Program-made: the position numbers and the translations under genes
Notes under the pieces: model-generated
What the model saw: the letters and a program-made list of their open reading frames with translations, nothing else
What the model was told of the DNA's origin: nothing
Databases searched by the model: none
Shown: piece after piece, positions 10,649-22,961 of the stretch
How positions within the stretch are numbered: position 1 is the stretch's first letter
Layout of the letters: every line of letters starts with the position of its first letter
Assembly (NCBI GenBank): GCA_036936605.1
Contig: JAUPFV010000002.1
Location: forward strand, 272,160,980 to 272,224,979
DNA length: 64,000 nucleotides
Source of the DNA: Limnanthes douglasii subsp. nivea
Lineage: Eukaryota; Streptophyta; Magnoliopsida; Brassicales; Limnanthaceae
Direction: 5' to 3'

Positions 10649-10797
10649 GGAAAATTGCATTTAAAGTACCCACTCAACTATTCAATTGTGACTTACTACC
10701 CAAGGTTTGATCAATTCTTACTTAATACCCAACTCAACTACCTTATTGTCACTTACAACCTAATATTATTTTAATACCCTAACTACCCTTAATCCAC

Positions 10798-10806
10798 TAT
10801 ATAAGC
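10798..10806 (+). promoter_or_regulatory. TATA box of the MULE1 transposase gene
   Basis: TATATAAGC lies 150 bp inside the left end. A leader intron may follow (donor TTTTCAG|GTAATT near 11068; acceptor near 12030, just before the ATG at 12038). Confidence 0.45.
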
Positions 10807-11460
10807 ATAATTTTCTGTTTTCTTTCTATTTTTTCTAGCTTTTTTAAGATTTGAATTTGTTAGCCGCTCTAACCACCTAACCCTACGAACCACCACGAAG
10901 ACTGGTTGAAATCACATTTTCCGGTGATCGGAAGGTGCTGAAGGTTTGTTTACTTATGTAGGTTGTGGTGTTAGACCTGTCTAACCACTGTTTTCTAACG
11001 TACATGAGTTGATCGTGGTTTTTTGGAATCTGTTGGCTTACAAGTAATCGTGTTGCTTGCTTTTCAGGTAATTACCTACCGATTTCGAAGTTATTTATTG
11101 GTTTTCTCTGTTGGAATAGGTTCTATTCTACTATTTTTAGACGTCATTGCCTGATTTCGAGCTTTTCTCTGTTTTTTTGTTATAGTGATCTGTTAATGTT
11201 TTGTTAATATTGTTCGTTATATACTTATGTCCTTGTTTCTGATGTTACATACTAATTTTGTAGTGCTTTAGGTTTTTATTTCATGTGTAGATTACGAGTT
11301 TTAGTTGTCCAGGCCTTTTTGCATTAAGATGCGAATTGTTTGATGTATTCGATGAGAAAAATACTAATTGTATGATCAATTTGCATGGTGACATGCGAAT
11401 CACATGAAAGAAGTTCAAAGTTTGCTTAGAAATATGATGCGAATTGTGCGAAGTACATAC

Positions 11461-11880
11461 GTTTCGCATGTTAGGATGCGAACTATGTGAAACTCTAGAG
11501 TACTGTATGTTCAAACAAATACCAGCAATTTTTAGTTAATTTTCTACACAGTTCGCATGTTATGATGCGAACTGTGTAGGATTCCAAAGTATTGCATTTT
11601 CAAACAAATATCAGTACTTTTTTAGTTGCTTTTATGTTTCGCATGTTAGGATGCGAACTATGTGAAACTCTAGAGTACTGTATGTTCAAACAAATACCAG
11701 GACTTTTTAGTTAATTTTCTACACAGTTCGCATGTTATGATGCGAACTGTGTAGGACTCCAAAGTATTGCATTTTCAAACAAATATCAGTACTTTTTTAG
11801 TTGCTTTTACGTTTCGCATGTTATGATGCGAACTATCTAGAACTTTTTAGAGTATTGTATTTCGAAACAAATATCAGGAC
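11461..11880. repeat. 175-bp tandem repeat carrying palindromes
   Basis: Units start at 11461, 11636 and 11811 (partial), exactly 175 bp apart. Each full unit holds two copies of the 20-bp palindrome, GTTTCGCATGTTAGGATGCG-type and CAGTTCGCATGTTATGATGC-type, separated by CAAACAAATACCAG or CAAACAAATATCAG words. It lies in the leader of the transposase gene. Confidence 0.92.
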
Positions 11881-13166
11881 CTTTTTTACAAACAAGTATT
11901 AGGACAGGATGCAAATTGCTTGATGTAGGTATACAAAAATCGCAAGATAGGATGCGAATTATTTGATGCAGTAGTAAATAATTTGCACATAGTTTTTGTG
12001 ACTAATAACTAATAACTTGTTCTGTCCAAGGTAAGAGATGTCTAAATCACGAGTTTGTATTTTGAAATATGGTCACCAAACTGCAATTGTGCCTTTCACG
12101 GAGTTTGAAAGCTTTCAAAGTATCCAAGCTTATGTAGAGAACACATGGGAGGAGCTTACCACAGGTGAGTACCTAATTACCTACTCCTACGGGGATCACA
12201 ATAATTGTTTCTTTAATAACCCGAATGATTTTGTTGGGTTTGTGTTATATCTTGATTTGGAGCGTTTAAAACGGGTTAGTTTTCTCATAGAACAACACGT
12301 CTTCGATAAGGGTTCTGGTGATAAAAGTTCTGTTGATAAGAGCTCTGGTGGTAAGGATTGTGGTGTAAAGCGTAAAGAGCGTAGCTTGATTTTGGGAGAA
12401 CCATCTCACAATCAACTAATTAGCGGGGAGAGTAGTAACGGTTTAGTTAATTCTGATCAGAGAAAAAAACAAGTTGCTACTGCTGGTTGGGTTGATGCTA
12501 TTACAGGAGTGGGTCAACCTTTTGAAGAAGGTGCTGCCGGTCTGAGGTTATCTTTGTGCAAGTTTGCATTAGAGCATGGCTTTTCTTTCAAATACCTGCA
12601 CAACACAGCAAATAAGATCACTGCTTATTGTGAAAATAAGTTCACAAGCGGGTGCAAATGGAGGGTTTATGCATCTATTGACTCAAGCACCGGCTTGATG
12701 ACGATCAAGAAGTATGTCCCGCACCATACTTGCAGTCCTGTTTTATCCCAGAAGCATAAGAATAAGCGGCATAGACATTTGACATTAGATTTGATTGCAG
12801 AGGAAATTCAAGATTCTCTACAGACCTGCCATTTGTTGACAGCCAAAACCATACAATCGACTGTCAAACAAGATTACGGTCTTGACATCTCTTATCGTTT
12901 GTCATGGAATGCTTTAGAGAAGGCTAGGAGGGGAGTTTTCGGAGATAGTTCAAGTTCTTTTAGTTTACTAAGCGGATACTTCAAACGCTTGAAGAGCCGG
13001 GATATTACTTCAGACTGCCAGTTGGAGTTGTCAATTGGAAACCGATTCAAGCGCTGTTTTGTAGCATTCGGTTTGTCCCTTTGGGGTTTTCGTTCATGCC
13101 GTCCAATGATTTTTGTCGATGGAACCCACTTATATGGCAAGTACAAGGGTACCTTGCTCACTGCTG

Positions 13167-13171
13167 TAGCA
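13167..13171. repeat. Target duplication of gypsy B, left
   Basis: TAGCA, matched by TAGCA at 23366-23370. Removing the element and one copy restores the transposase frame up to the intron donor. Confidence 0.95.
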
Positions 13172-13576
13172 TGGTGTGGTTATTTATCGTCTGGGGGTAA
13201 GTTGGTAATTTGTTTAGAGTTTTTGGAGGTTTGTGGGTGTTTAATGTTTAAGTAGAGAGTAGAGGGAGAATTAAGCAGCCTAGTTGTATTTAATTTCCAT
13301 TACCCACATTTAATGCAGGTGGTTGGGTATTTATACCCTTACATTTGGGCTTTATGGGTTTTTGGGTCATGTTTAATGGACCCGGGTCATGTTTAAAGAC
13401 CCATGAGCTCTTAGTAGGGGAGCAAGTAGCTTAGTCAAGAAGTGTTTAGGTTTTTTAGTACTTTTATCATAGTTCGAACAGTTCAATGGGCTGAGTGTTC
13501 GAAGTGTCCTGTCCGGTCCGGTGAGTTTGGTCTGATTTGTCCTTGTCCGGAGAGGAGGCAGAATTCAGACTCATCA
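13172..13576 (-). repeat. LTR of gypsy B (3' LTR in its sense)
   Basis: 405 bp; as read on the + strand it starts TGGTGTGG and ends ACTCATCA. It contains the reversed TATA word GGTATTTATACC at 13327-13338. Confidence 0.95.
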
Positions 13577-13592
13577 GGAGCCCCTTTTTTAG
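13577..13592 (-). other. Polypurine tract of gypsy B
   Basis: On the - strand CTAAAAAAGGGGCTCC directly precedes the LTR. Element A has CTAAAAAAGGGGCTAC and element C has GACTGGGGGGCTAC at the same place. Confidence 0.8.
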
Positions 13593-13910
13593 GTGTTTGT
13601 TCAAATACCTTTGTCAAAAACCTGAAAGACAGTCTGATGTCAGGGGTGGTTTTAATCCGGACAGGTCTGTTTGTCTTATGGTTTTATCCGGACTGATAAA
13701 GCTTCATGAATCCAAACGGTTTTGTGCCAGAGTTCATGTGACAAGTGTTGCTTTCTGGTTGGTTGCTTCAGCCGTCTTTTCACCTTGAATTTCGAACCCA
13801 CCTTCTTCGAAAAACAACCTCTTAATTAAAGGTGGTGACATCATTGTCGTCTTTAATCATTACCAATCTTTTCGAATTCTCCTAGGAATCAAACTCCTTT
13901 TTCAGATTTA

Positions 13911-13919
13911 CTATAAATT
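13911..13919 (+). promoter_or_regulatory. TATA box of the antisense gene of gypsy B
   Basis: CTATAAATT lies about 100 bp before ATG 14015. The stretch from TATA to ATG aligns with element A (CTTCTTAAAGCTTTTT against TAATCTTCAAAGCTTTTA). Confidence 0.5.
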
Positions 13920-14014
13920 AAAACACTTTCTACTGTTTCACCATCACTCTCATATTTACTCTGCAACTTCTTAAAGCTTTTTCTCTCCAAAGAAAAAATT
14001 TACCCATATAGTTT

Positions 14015-16768
14015 ATGTTTACAGTGAGGAACGCTCTGATCAAAGGTGGGTGGCTCAACCTCTCTGAACTAGAAAAGGCGTAAAAGGTTGAAAGGGAAAG
14101 ACGTATTGCAGCAGGATTACCCGTTTCGCCGATCGACAAGCCAGTGACTTCAGCCACAGAATCAGATCAAGGTTCTTCTTCCTCAAAAGGCATCAAGCCG
14201 AAAAAGTTGTTTCAAACTAATCTCTCCCCCATTATTTCTGGTTCTTCGGTTCAGGAATCGAAACCTGTTGTTGAGCCAGGGGTAATTGTTACCAGCTTTA
14301 AAAATCCCTCCCCTTTTTTAACAATGGGGTCAGACACTGAAACCTCCCCTCAAAAGTTAGTTGACCGGAGAAAAGGCCGGCTGGTCAAGGGTCAGGCCTC
14401 TAAGAGCACTCCTTTAAAATCGGGTGCCAAGGACAGCAGCGCTGGGTCAGAAGTGCCCATCAGAGCTCCCAAGGACAGACTGTCTGGTCCGGAGGATAGT
14501 AGCCCAGGTCTTCAAAGAGAAACCTCTGCATCAGAGCCCCAATCGGAGGCTAGAAACCAAGGGAACACTGAAGCCCAGCAGTCCGGAGACCTGGCTGAGC
14601 CAGATCTGAACCCTCCCCTTGCTACTGCTACTGAAAACCCTTCATCTATTATGGAGGAAGTAATGGAGGACTCTGTCGAAGAGGCTCCATTTGAGTCTGA
14701 GCCCTCCGGTCAGACTAGTAGTGCTGTTGTCTCCAAAAAAGACAAAGGCAAAGAGAAGTTGTGCTTGAGGCATCCGGATCTGCCGGAGAGTCTCGAAGCT
14801 ATTCACGGAGCTATTCAATTGGGGGCTCATATTCTCCTTAGACCCAGAAATTGTCATATACATCCATCTGATAAAGCTCTGTCCGAGCCAGCTGAGCCCC
14901 AATGCCTGGTACACCCTCATGGCCAGCATTATGGCTTCAAGGCTCTCCGTGATTCCTCTACCAATGGAAGAATTTGCTGCTGTGGTCAGTCTTTGCAGAA
15001 ATCACCACATCCCCTTCTACCATTTCAACATGGGGGATAACTTCAAAGTTGTGGATGACTTGGTAGAGTCGGAGAGGAATTGGAAGACCCAGTTCCTGTT
15101 TGTAAGTGGCGCTTGGGAGAATGGGAAGAATATCAAGTCTGAGTCAACCCAAGCCTTCTCACAAGAAGAAGGAGGAGCGACCGTAAGTCTTCTACTTTAC
15201 ATTCTTGTCTCTCCTTTTTTTTAAAGTTAGTTTAAACTAATTGGTCTTACTTTTGCCTTAGCAGAACTGCCCAAGGACTTCATTGATCATTTGAAAACCG
15301 GGCAGACCACTTGCACCAAGATCAACGCTTGGGCCGCTGAGAAGTGGGGGAACCGGTTCCATGCTGCCTTCACAGGGGGCAACCTAGCAAGGTCTCACCT
15401 TTGGAACACCACAGGTCGGAGAGACCTAACTTGGGAAGAGCTCACCACCCAGCCTCCTCCGGACGTAGTACTCAAAAGAACGCATGACCCAGATGGGACA
15501 CTCTACTTGCCAGCCCGGGCCAAGGCCCTGAGCAAGATGAAAGGTAAAAAGAAAGGCAAGAAGGCGGTGGGTGGAGCTAACCTTGCTGAGGTGGAGGAGG
15601 ATGCTTCAATACATCCGGAGGGGCCAGTCCCTAGTCAAATTGATGCTGCTCTCTTGGAAGTGGTGGAGCAGGAGACTGAAAGGCAAAAAGTGCACTCCGC
15701 AAACCCTCCTAGGGCTTCCAAAAGAGATCGTAAACGGGGAGGTAAAAGCAAGGACAGGGAGGCTAAGAAGAAAAAGACCTCTAAGGGTGACGAGTTTTCT
15801 CTCCGGACTTCGGAGCCTCCTCTCCAAGTTGACCCCTCTGACCCAACACAAGCAGAAGAGATACCTGGTGACTTCCAAACCGATGAGGTCGAAGGGGGAG
15901 ATCTTAGCATTGACGGTGTGGACATCACTGGTCTTGGTGGGCTTGGTGAGTACTTCATGAATCTCCCAGAGATGATTTTACCGGGCCTTATCTTCCTCCG
16001 AGCACCTCAAACTCAGTCACTTTCAATGGTAAGACCTTTACTGTTTCAAGTGAAAAGGATGTTATAACTCACTCTTTGTTAAGCAATGTTCAACCGGTGC
16101 TTGCGTTGGAGAAGAAAGTTCGAAATCAGGCAGACATTATCAAAGACCTCAAGTCTAGCAAAAAGAGGCTGTCCGACGATCTTCTTACTGCCACTCTAAA
16201 GGAAGAAAACGAGGAGTTGAAGAGAAACCAAGAGGTGAGCACCACAAAAGTCACCACACTAGAGAACACTATCACAGAGCTCCGGGAGAAGCTGTCCGGA
16301 CTGGAGAAAGATCTTGCCACCTCAAAAGGGGAGACCAAGGCCAAGGACCAAATTATCACCAACTTAACTAGTGACAAAATTGCACTTGAGAATGCAGTAT
16401 CCAAAGCTGCCAAGGAGAAAGCTTGTTTGCTAAGGGAGCAGGAGGCCAAAATCCAAGCCAAGATCGATGCTTATGCCAACAACGTGATCGACACTCATGA
16501 GCAAATGTATGCCAAGGTAAAATCAGACATGGTCCTGCTCTTCCATGAGAAGTTCCCGAAGAGGAACCTGGGTGATTTGTGGCTTCACGTAGAGCCTGAA
16601 GATCTCCCATATCACACATTGGCCGAAGGTGACAGGTTTGGCTTCTCTAGTGCCTCCTCATCCGATGACGAAGAACACACTGGGGAGAGCCCAAACGAAG
16701 AGAAAGATGATCCCAAGGGGAAGAAGAAGACATATGAAGCTAAACCATCTTCAAAGGCTCAGCCTTAA
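14015..16768 (+). pseudogene. Antisense extra ORF of gypsy B (two exons, broken)
   Basis: Start ATG 14015 (MFTVRNALIKGGWLNLSELE) is shared with element A. Exon 1 runs to 15182, the intron is 15183-15264 (donor GTAAGT, acceptor TTAGCAG), and exon 2 continues to the stop at 16768. N-terminal third: Ser/Pro-rich. Middle: FNWGLIFSLDPEI then NAWYTLMASIMASRLS, resembling Transposase_28. Exon 2: NAWAAEKWGNRFH, a Lys/Arg-rich basic stretch near 15720-15780 (KKKKTSKGDE) that could be a nuclear signal, and a long coiled coil at about 16080-16500 (LKEENEELKRNQE, TITELREKLSGLEKDLA). Lesions: TAA at 14081-14083 (Gln in A), a deletion of about 180 bp near 14800 that shifts frame, a missing G at the splice junction, and a stop near 16065. 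The role is unknown. Confidence 0.75.
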
Positions 16769-17261
16769 TTTACGAATTACTTTTTTCTTTTCATGTGATC
16801 TAAACTAAAGTCCTTGGAAGGCCAATGCACTCTTTTTTGTTAATGTGTCCGGTATTTGACCGGATAGATCCTTCACTCTGTTTTGACGATTTGAAAGTCC
16901 TTGGAAGGCCAAGGCACTTAAGCTGTTTTAATGAATATCCTTGTTTTGCACAATTCTCACATTTTTTCATAGTCTGTTCCAATTTTGATGGCTAGAGTTT
17001 AAATAGCCCTTAGTTATTTCATAGTGAGAGTGTTTAAATTCTCCGATGACGAATGTTTAAGTGGTCATCACTCTTTTATTTCAATCCGGATGGTGTGACA
17101 AAAGACAAAACTAAAACACTTCAGAAATTTTTTAAGAAGGCATCAAATTTTATTTAAAAAGCCGGACACCTCATTAAAACCTCCCCGTGCCACTTTGGAG
17201 GAAAGAGTATGCCCCCAAATATTTACATGGATGTTTAAACAAGTAAATATTTACACAAATG

Positions 17262-20200
17262 CTACTCCAAGTACATCCGGAGATGTTCGATATTCCAAGG
17301 GTGGGTCAAAATGCTTCCATCCTTGTCCTCTAGCCAATACGTTCCAGGTTTAAGCCTTTCAACAACCCTGTAAGGTCCTTCCCAAGTTGGGGCCAATTTG
17401 CCGAGCAACTTCTCTTTAGCTTGTAAGAAGACTTTCCTCAATACTTTGTCCCCCGGCTGGAAATCTCTTCTTTTAACTCTAGAGGAAAATTTCCTTCTCA
17501 TCAAACCTTGATAGTGCGCAACTCTAAGGTGAGCTTTAACTCATCTCTCTTCTACCAGATCGAGCTCACTTATGATTGCTACTTCGTTTGCGCATTCGGA
17601 GAAGTTGTGAATACGAAATGATGGGAGGGTTGCTTCTATGGGAGCTACTGCATCCATCCCATAGACCAAAGCAAACGGTGAATCCTGTGTTGCAGCCCAA
17701 GTGTTGTCCGGTAGGCCCACAAGACCTCTTGTAAATAACTAGGCCACTTCCCAGCAGCCCCTTCCAAATTCTTCTTTAAACCAGACAGAATTGTTTTGTT
17801 AGCCACTTCAACCTGACCATTTGCTTGTGGGTGGAAAGGTGAGGAGAAACAAGTTGTATACCCCTTGAGGCACAGAAACTCTCCATTTCCCTATTATCGA
17901 ACCGTGGCCCATTGTCTGTTGTTATCTTTTGTGGAACACCAAATCTGCAACAGATGTTGGATAGAATTAATTTTATGGCAGCTTTTGATGTTGTTCCTGC
18001 CAAAGGGGCTGCTTCAATCCACTTTAAAAAGTAATCTATAGCAACAATTATAGTCCTGCGCCCTCCGGATGCCATAGGGAGAGGCCCTACTAAATCCAAC
18101 CCCCATCGAGCAAAAGGTATAGGCTTAGAAATTGACTCTAAAGGAATGGCTGGGACATGAATTTCATTGATGTATCTTTGGCATGGGTCAGACCTTCTTA
18201 CCAGCTACTTAGCATCTTTCATGATATATGGCCAATAGTAGCCGGCCAGTAAAACTCTTCTTGTCAAAGCCCTGAATCCACAATGAGCTGATCCCTCACC
18301 ATCATGTAATTCGGAGAGGACTACCTGAGACTCATCATCCCCCAAACAGCGCAGAAGAGGTTTACTGTAAGACTTTTTATACAGAATGTCTCTCAGTATG
18401 ATAAAACCACGGGCCTTGTGTTTTAGCTTTCTTGCCAGTGACTTATCCAAAGGCACGATGCCTTCGGTGAGGTATTGCAATAGAGGAAATCTCCAATCCT
18501 AAGGTTGTTTCATCTGTACTTCAAAAATTTCTTCTTCTTTACTCATATTAAGTTGAATGGAGGGGCTCTCTAACACATGGATCCATGGATACGACTCCGT
18601 GTATGCTATGGTTGCCAACGAATCTGCCAACTCATTTTTTGTCCGGGGTATATGTTCATAAACAACGCTTTTAAACTTGAGTGCTTCATTTTTAAGAAGA
18701 AGTAAATATTTCACTAGCTGCTCCTTTTTAGCTTCAGATTGACCTTGGGCATGGTGAATAAGAAGCTGAGAGTCACTCAGTAGCTTGACCCTCTTAGCCC
18801 CACAAATATAGGCTAACTTTAAACCAGCTATAGCTGCTTCGTACTCAGACTCATTATTGGAAGCCCTGAAAGCGAAACATGTAGCTTGGTACATTTTGTC
18901 ACCATACGGAGAAGTCAAACACACCCCTGCACCACAGCCCATAGTGCTGGATCCACCATCTGTCCGGATGACCCAGACCTTTTTGTCTTCCATGTTAGTA
19001 GCCTGCTCTGAATCTCTGTCGGAGTGAAATTCAACCAAGAAATCAGCCACAGTTTGGGCCTTGACTGCCGTTCGAGGAGCAAAATCTATGTCGAAATCCC
19101 ACAATTCTACTGACCACTTTGTCATCCTACTTGAAACGTCTGTCTTTTGAAGGACATTCTTCAAGGGAAAAGATGTCCGGACGATGATAGGATGAGCCTG
19201 GAAATAAGGCCTCATTTTTCTTCCAGCTATTACCAGGGCTAATGCTAACTTCTCATGTTTCAGATAACGGCTTTCTGCATCTATCAAACTCTTGCTGATA
19301 TAGTATACTGGATGGGGGTAATTATCCACTTCTCTCACCAACACAGCACTGATGGCACAACTTGAAACTGCCAAATATACGAAGAATGTCTCCCCATCAA
19401 TTGGTTTAAGCAAGGTTTTAGGGGAGGACAGATGTTTCTTGATCTCATCGAAGGCCTTATCACACTGTGAGGTCCAATTAAATCCCTTTGCACCCTTCAA
19501 GGTTTGAAAAAATGGGGCGCACCAGTACGAAGACCTTGAGATGAATCTGTTTAGAGCAGCTAACCTCCCCGTTAGCCGTTGTACTTCTTTAATATTTCAA
19601 GGAGGCTCCATGTGGAATAGAGCATTAAGTTGGTCCGGATCGAGCTGTATCCCATGCTCACTTATAATATAGCCTAGAAACTTCCCGGATTGAACTCCGA
19701 ACACACATTTTTCTGGATTTAACTGTAAATTCACTTTCACTAAGTTGGTAAAAGTTTCTTGGAGGTCAGCCAAGAGCAATTGCTCATCCACAGTCTTTAC
19801 CATCATGTCATCGATGTATACTTCTATATTCCTTCAATATGATCAGCAAAAGCTTTATTTACCGATCTGTGATAAGTAGCCCCAGCATTTTTCAACCCAA
19901 ATGGCATTACCTTGTAGCAATGAAGACCCCTGTCAGTGACAAATGTGGTATGCTCTTGATCCTTCAGATCTACTTGGATTTGATTGTATCCGGAGAAAGC
20001 ATCCATAAAGGATAGTAGCTTGTTCCCAGAGGTGGAGTCTACTAGTTGGTCAATCCGGGGAACTGGGTACAAATCTTTTGGGCAAGCTCTATTGAGATCT
20101 GTGAAGTCAATGCACATGCGCCACTTGCCATTTTTCTTTTTCACCAGGACCGGATTGGCAGTCCACAAAGGATATTGAGACTCCTTGATATGCCCCATCT

Positions 20201-22934
20201 TTGTGAGCCTGTCAACCTCTTGTACAATGACATCAGCCTTTTCCTTGGAAAAAACCCTTCTCTTTTGAACTACTGGTTCTATGTCTTTCCGGACGGATAG
20301 GTGATATGATATCACATCTGCTGGAACCCCAGTAACATCAGCATTGCACCAAGCAAAAACGTGCTGATGGCTCTTCAAAAACTTTAGCATCTCACTTTTC
20401 AAACCTGGTGGCATCTTAGACCCTATCTTGACACTTTTTCCTTCTTCTAAAAAATGTGTCTCTACCTCTTCGACTGGGATTAACACTCCAGGGGTCTCTC
20501 TGGGGTCATCAATTTCACCCTCACCCCCAGAAATCCCCTCAAATTGCTATTGCTCGTTGATGCGAACTGCCCCCAGCGTCCGGGGATCCAGAGCTGTAGC
20601 ATAACATTTCCTTGCAACCTTTTGATTGCTCCGGACAACTCCCACCTGTCCCTGAACAGCATATTTCAAACATTTGTGGACTGTTGAAGCCACTGCATGC
20701 ATCATAGAGAGCCAAGACCTCCCTAAAATAGCATTATAGCAAATGGGACAATCCACCACAATAAAAAGTATCCTGACCATCTTCTTGAAAGGGCCCTTTC
20801 CCAACAAAACTTCTTCTTCGAACTCCCCGATCACATCTGCTGAGCTGCCAGTAAAGCCCACAATTGATCTGTCCGAACTCTGAATTACAGCTGGATTTTT
20901 CATTCTCTTGTATGTGGTTAAGAAAAGGATATTGGCTGAGCTTCCAGTATCTACCAAAATTCGTCTTATGTCATTGCCCCCAATGGATGATCCTATAACA
21001 ACAACATCTTCATGAGGGCCAGCTATATCTCTCAAATCATCTTCATCAAAAACAATGAAGGGAAATGGAATTTGCGACTGATAGGAAGTCATGCCTCCCT
21101 CTAGCTGGGTGGCCAAAGTATGAACGTGCCTCTTCCTCGAAGAAGTAGTAGGAGCTGTCATAGTATCCCCTCCAAAAATTGTAAGGGACTCAAAAAACTT
21201 AATGAGGCCGGAGACTGTCCTAGAACTCTCCTCAATTGCACCCACTCTATTTCGAGTTGGATCAGGATCCAAGTATTCAGATTCCACATCAAACCTCTCG
21301 ATTATAACCATGGCTCCCTCCGGAGCAGCATTACTTGGGCCAACCCGGTGAGTATTGTCAGGCCTGTTACCTCCTCTTCTTTTGACATAAGCCCCCAGCT
21401 TTCCCCTTTCGATCAAGTTCTGAACCTCTTTTTTCAAAGCTATACAATCATCGGTGGTATGGCCAATATCATTGTGATATTGGCAAAAAGAGTTATTGCG
21501 ATGCTCTCTAGGAGACTGCAGTGTGGCTGGTCTTCTATAGTGCACCTCTTCTTTTGTTTTATCATAAATGGTGGCCACACTTTCTTTCAATTCTGCGAAC
21601 CACTCCGGTTGGACCCATGGCCCTCTCTTGTTTCTGGATTGCTGACTCTGAGCAGGAGCAGGTGGCTGAGACTGAGCTTTGGCCCTACCATGCCCCTGTC
21701 CGGTCTCCTTTGCCTTGTTCCCGGACGGATTCTGGTTGGGATTCGGTGCCACCGGGGTAGACCTCACCTGCCTGTGCACCCTGGTTTTCTTCGTTTAATC
21801 AACGTTAATCTGTTTTCCAATCTGATTCAGCAACCCTCCCCAGGTCATGGCCTTCTTTCTGGTCAGTGAATCAGCCAAATTGCCAGGGTTCAAGCCCTGT
21901 CTTAAGGATGCTATTGCCACTTGCTCGAAGCAATCAGCCAACCCATTCTTGGTGCTCACAAAACGACTTATATATTCTTTTAAGGATTCATTTGGTTCTT
22001 GGGCACAATGGATTATTGTGTCTCCATTGCCCTTTAGCTCTTTACTCCCTACAAACTGGCTTCGAAAGGCCACCCAAAAAGTATCGAAATTCTTGATACA
22101 ACCCTGTGGTATGCTGTTATACCATTTTAGAGCACTCCCCGTAAATGATTGGGAGAATGCTCTGCAAAGTAGCTTATCATTGTCGTCAAAGTTCATCATG
22201 AAGTTTTTAAATTGTTCCAAATGGTTGTCCGGATCAGTACTGCCATCGTACTTTTCCATTTTGGTGCTGTCAAACCTCTTAGGGAGGTTTCCGGACAGAA
22301 TTTTGGAAGATAATGGAGATTGCCGCCAATTTCTGCCACGACTGAACACGGTATCCTCATTGGGAGTTGCAAAGATACCTGGTTCATCGTGAAAAGCGAA
22401 AGGATCCATTAGCATCCGGTCCACATGCCTCCGACTATGAGATGACCCTTTACCAATATTCTTCTTCATCTTTCCATGTCTATCTCTTTTTCTTGAATAT
22501 TTTTTAATCTGATTTTGCTTCTTTTTAGTTCGACCCCCATCGCTGCTAGATGATAAGGATTCTTCAACTCCCTCATCGTCGGAAGAGCTATCAGAAGATT
22601 CTGAGCCTGAGTAAGAACTCTCCACTGGCTTAGACCGATGAAACTTTTTGGAACTGGCATGAGTCTTTTTGGTACTTACATGAGTCTTTGAAAGCTCATG
22701 CTCTCTGGGGTTATCGGTGTGATGAGCAACTGACGCTTTTGACTTTTCTTTCATGCCCATCTTAGCCTTTTCTGCCCCCAGAGCTTCTATCTCACCCTTT
22801 AATCTATCACGCTCTTCGATAGTGTACTCATCGTTTTCTCCCACCACTTCGAGCAAAGCTGGTTGTACTTCCGGGGCGTCCGGATACATTCGGACTGATT
22901 TGTTTTGCTGGGTTTGAATGCTTGATTCAGGCAC
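17262..22934 (-). pseudogene. gag-pol of gypsy B
   Basis: Gag (22934-21795): acidic/Ser-rich N-terminus, then the capsid block KYDGSTDPDNHLEQFKNFMM and FTGSALKWYNSIPQG. A TAA at 21797-21795 interrupts where relatives have Glu. Next in frame come PWVQPEWFAELKESV, a Cys/His motif (CQYHNDIGHTTDDC), protease with catalytic DTGSSANILF (about 20960-20930), then a conserved UAG at 20549-20547. RT: PLWTANPVLVKKKNGKWRMC, DLNRACPKD, FSGYNQIQVD and, after a one-base shift near 19830, VYIDDMMVK. RNase H covers 19500-18499 (IRTDGGSSTMGCGAG, NESEYEAAIAGLKLA). Integrase: IIVAIDYFLKWIEAA, ITTDNGPRF, then a frameshift at the HPQANGQVE block near 17835. The C-terminal domain is at 17504-17262 (WEGPYRVVERLKPGTYWLED). 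Five or more lesions. Confidence 0.9.
20544..20549 (-). promoter_or_regulatory. Conserved UAG at the protease/RT junction (B)
   Basis: In-frame CAA-TAG-CAA-TTT between the protease module and the IDDPRETP block that leads into RT. Elements C and D hold UAG at the same point, so it is probably a readthrough site rather than a lesion. Confidence 0.6.
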
Positions 22935-22941
22935 CTTCTTC

Positions 22942-22960
22942 TTCCACTGTGGTTGCCAAT
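22942..22960 (-). other. Primer binding site region of gypsy B
   Basis: On the - strand, two bases after the LTR end, TTGGCAACCACAGTGGAAG. It aligns with TTGGCGCCGTCTGTGGGAA in element C and TTGGCGACCATAGTGGAAG in element D. The primer tRNA is not assigned. Confidence 0.65.
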
Positions 22961-22961
22961 T

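Noticed and set aside
11330..11960. CRISPR-like array from the regularly recurring GATGCGAAC words
   Set aside because: Plant context, irregular spacing, palindromic units without unique spacers of constant length, and no cas genes. It is a dispersed and locally tandem repeat.
13172..13255. End of the 405-residue frame (CGYLSSGGKLVICLEF...) as part of the transposase
   Set aside because: These residues are read from the LTR of gypsy B; transposase text stops at the TAGCA duplication.
15571..16619. Open frames overlapping exon 2 of the antisense gene on both strands
   Set aside because: Shadows of the Lys/Glu-rich and coiled-coil coding stretch, with no independent conservation.
21795..21797. 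TAA between gag and protease of gypsy B as a programmed stop
   Set aside because: Element D reads Glu at the matching codon and C continues without a stop, so GAA to TAA is a private lesion, unlike the UAG before RT.
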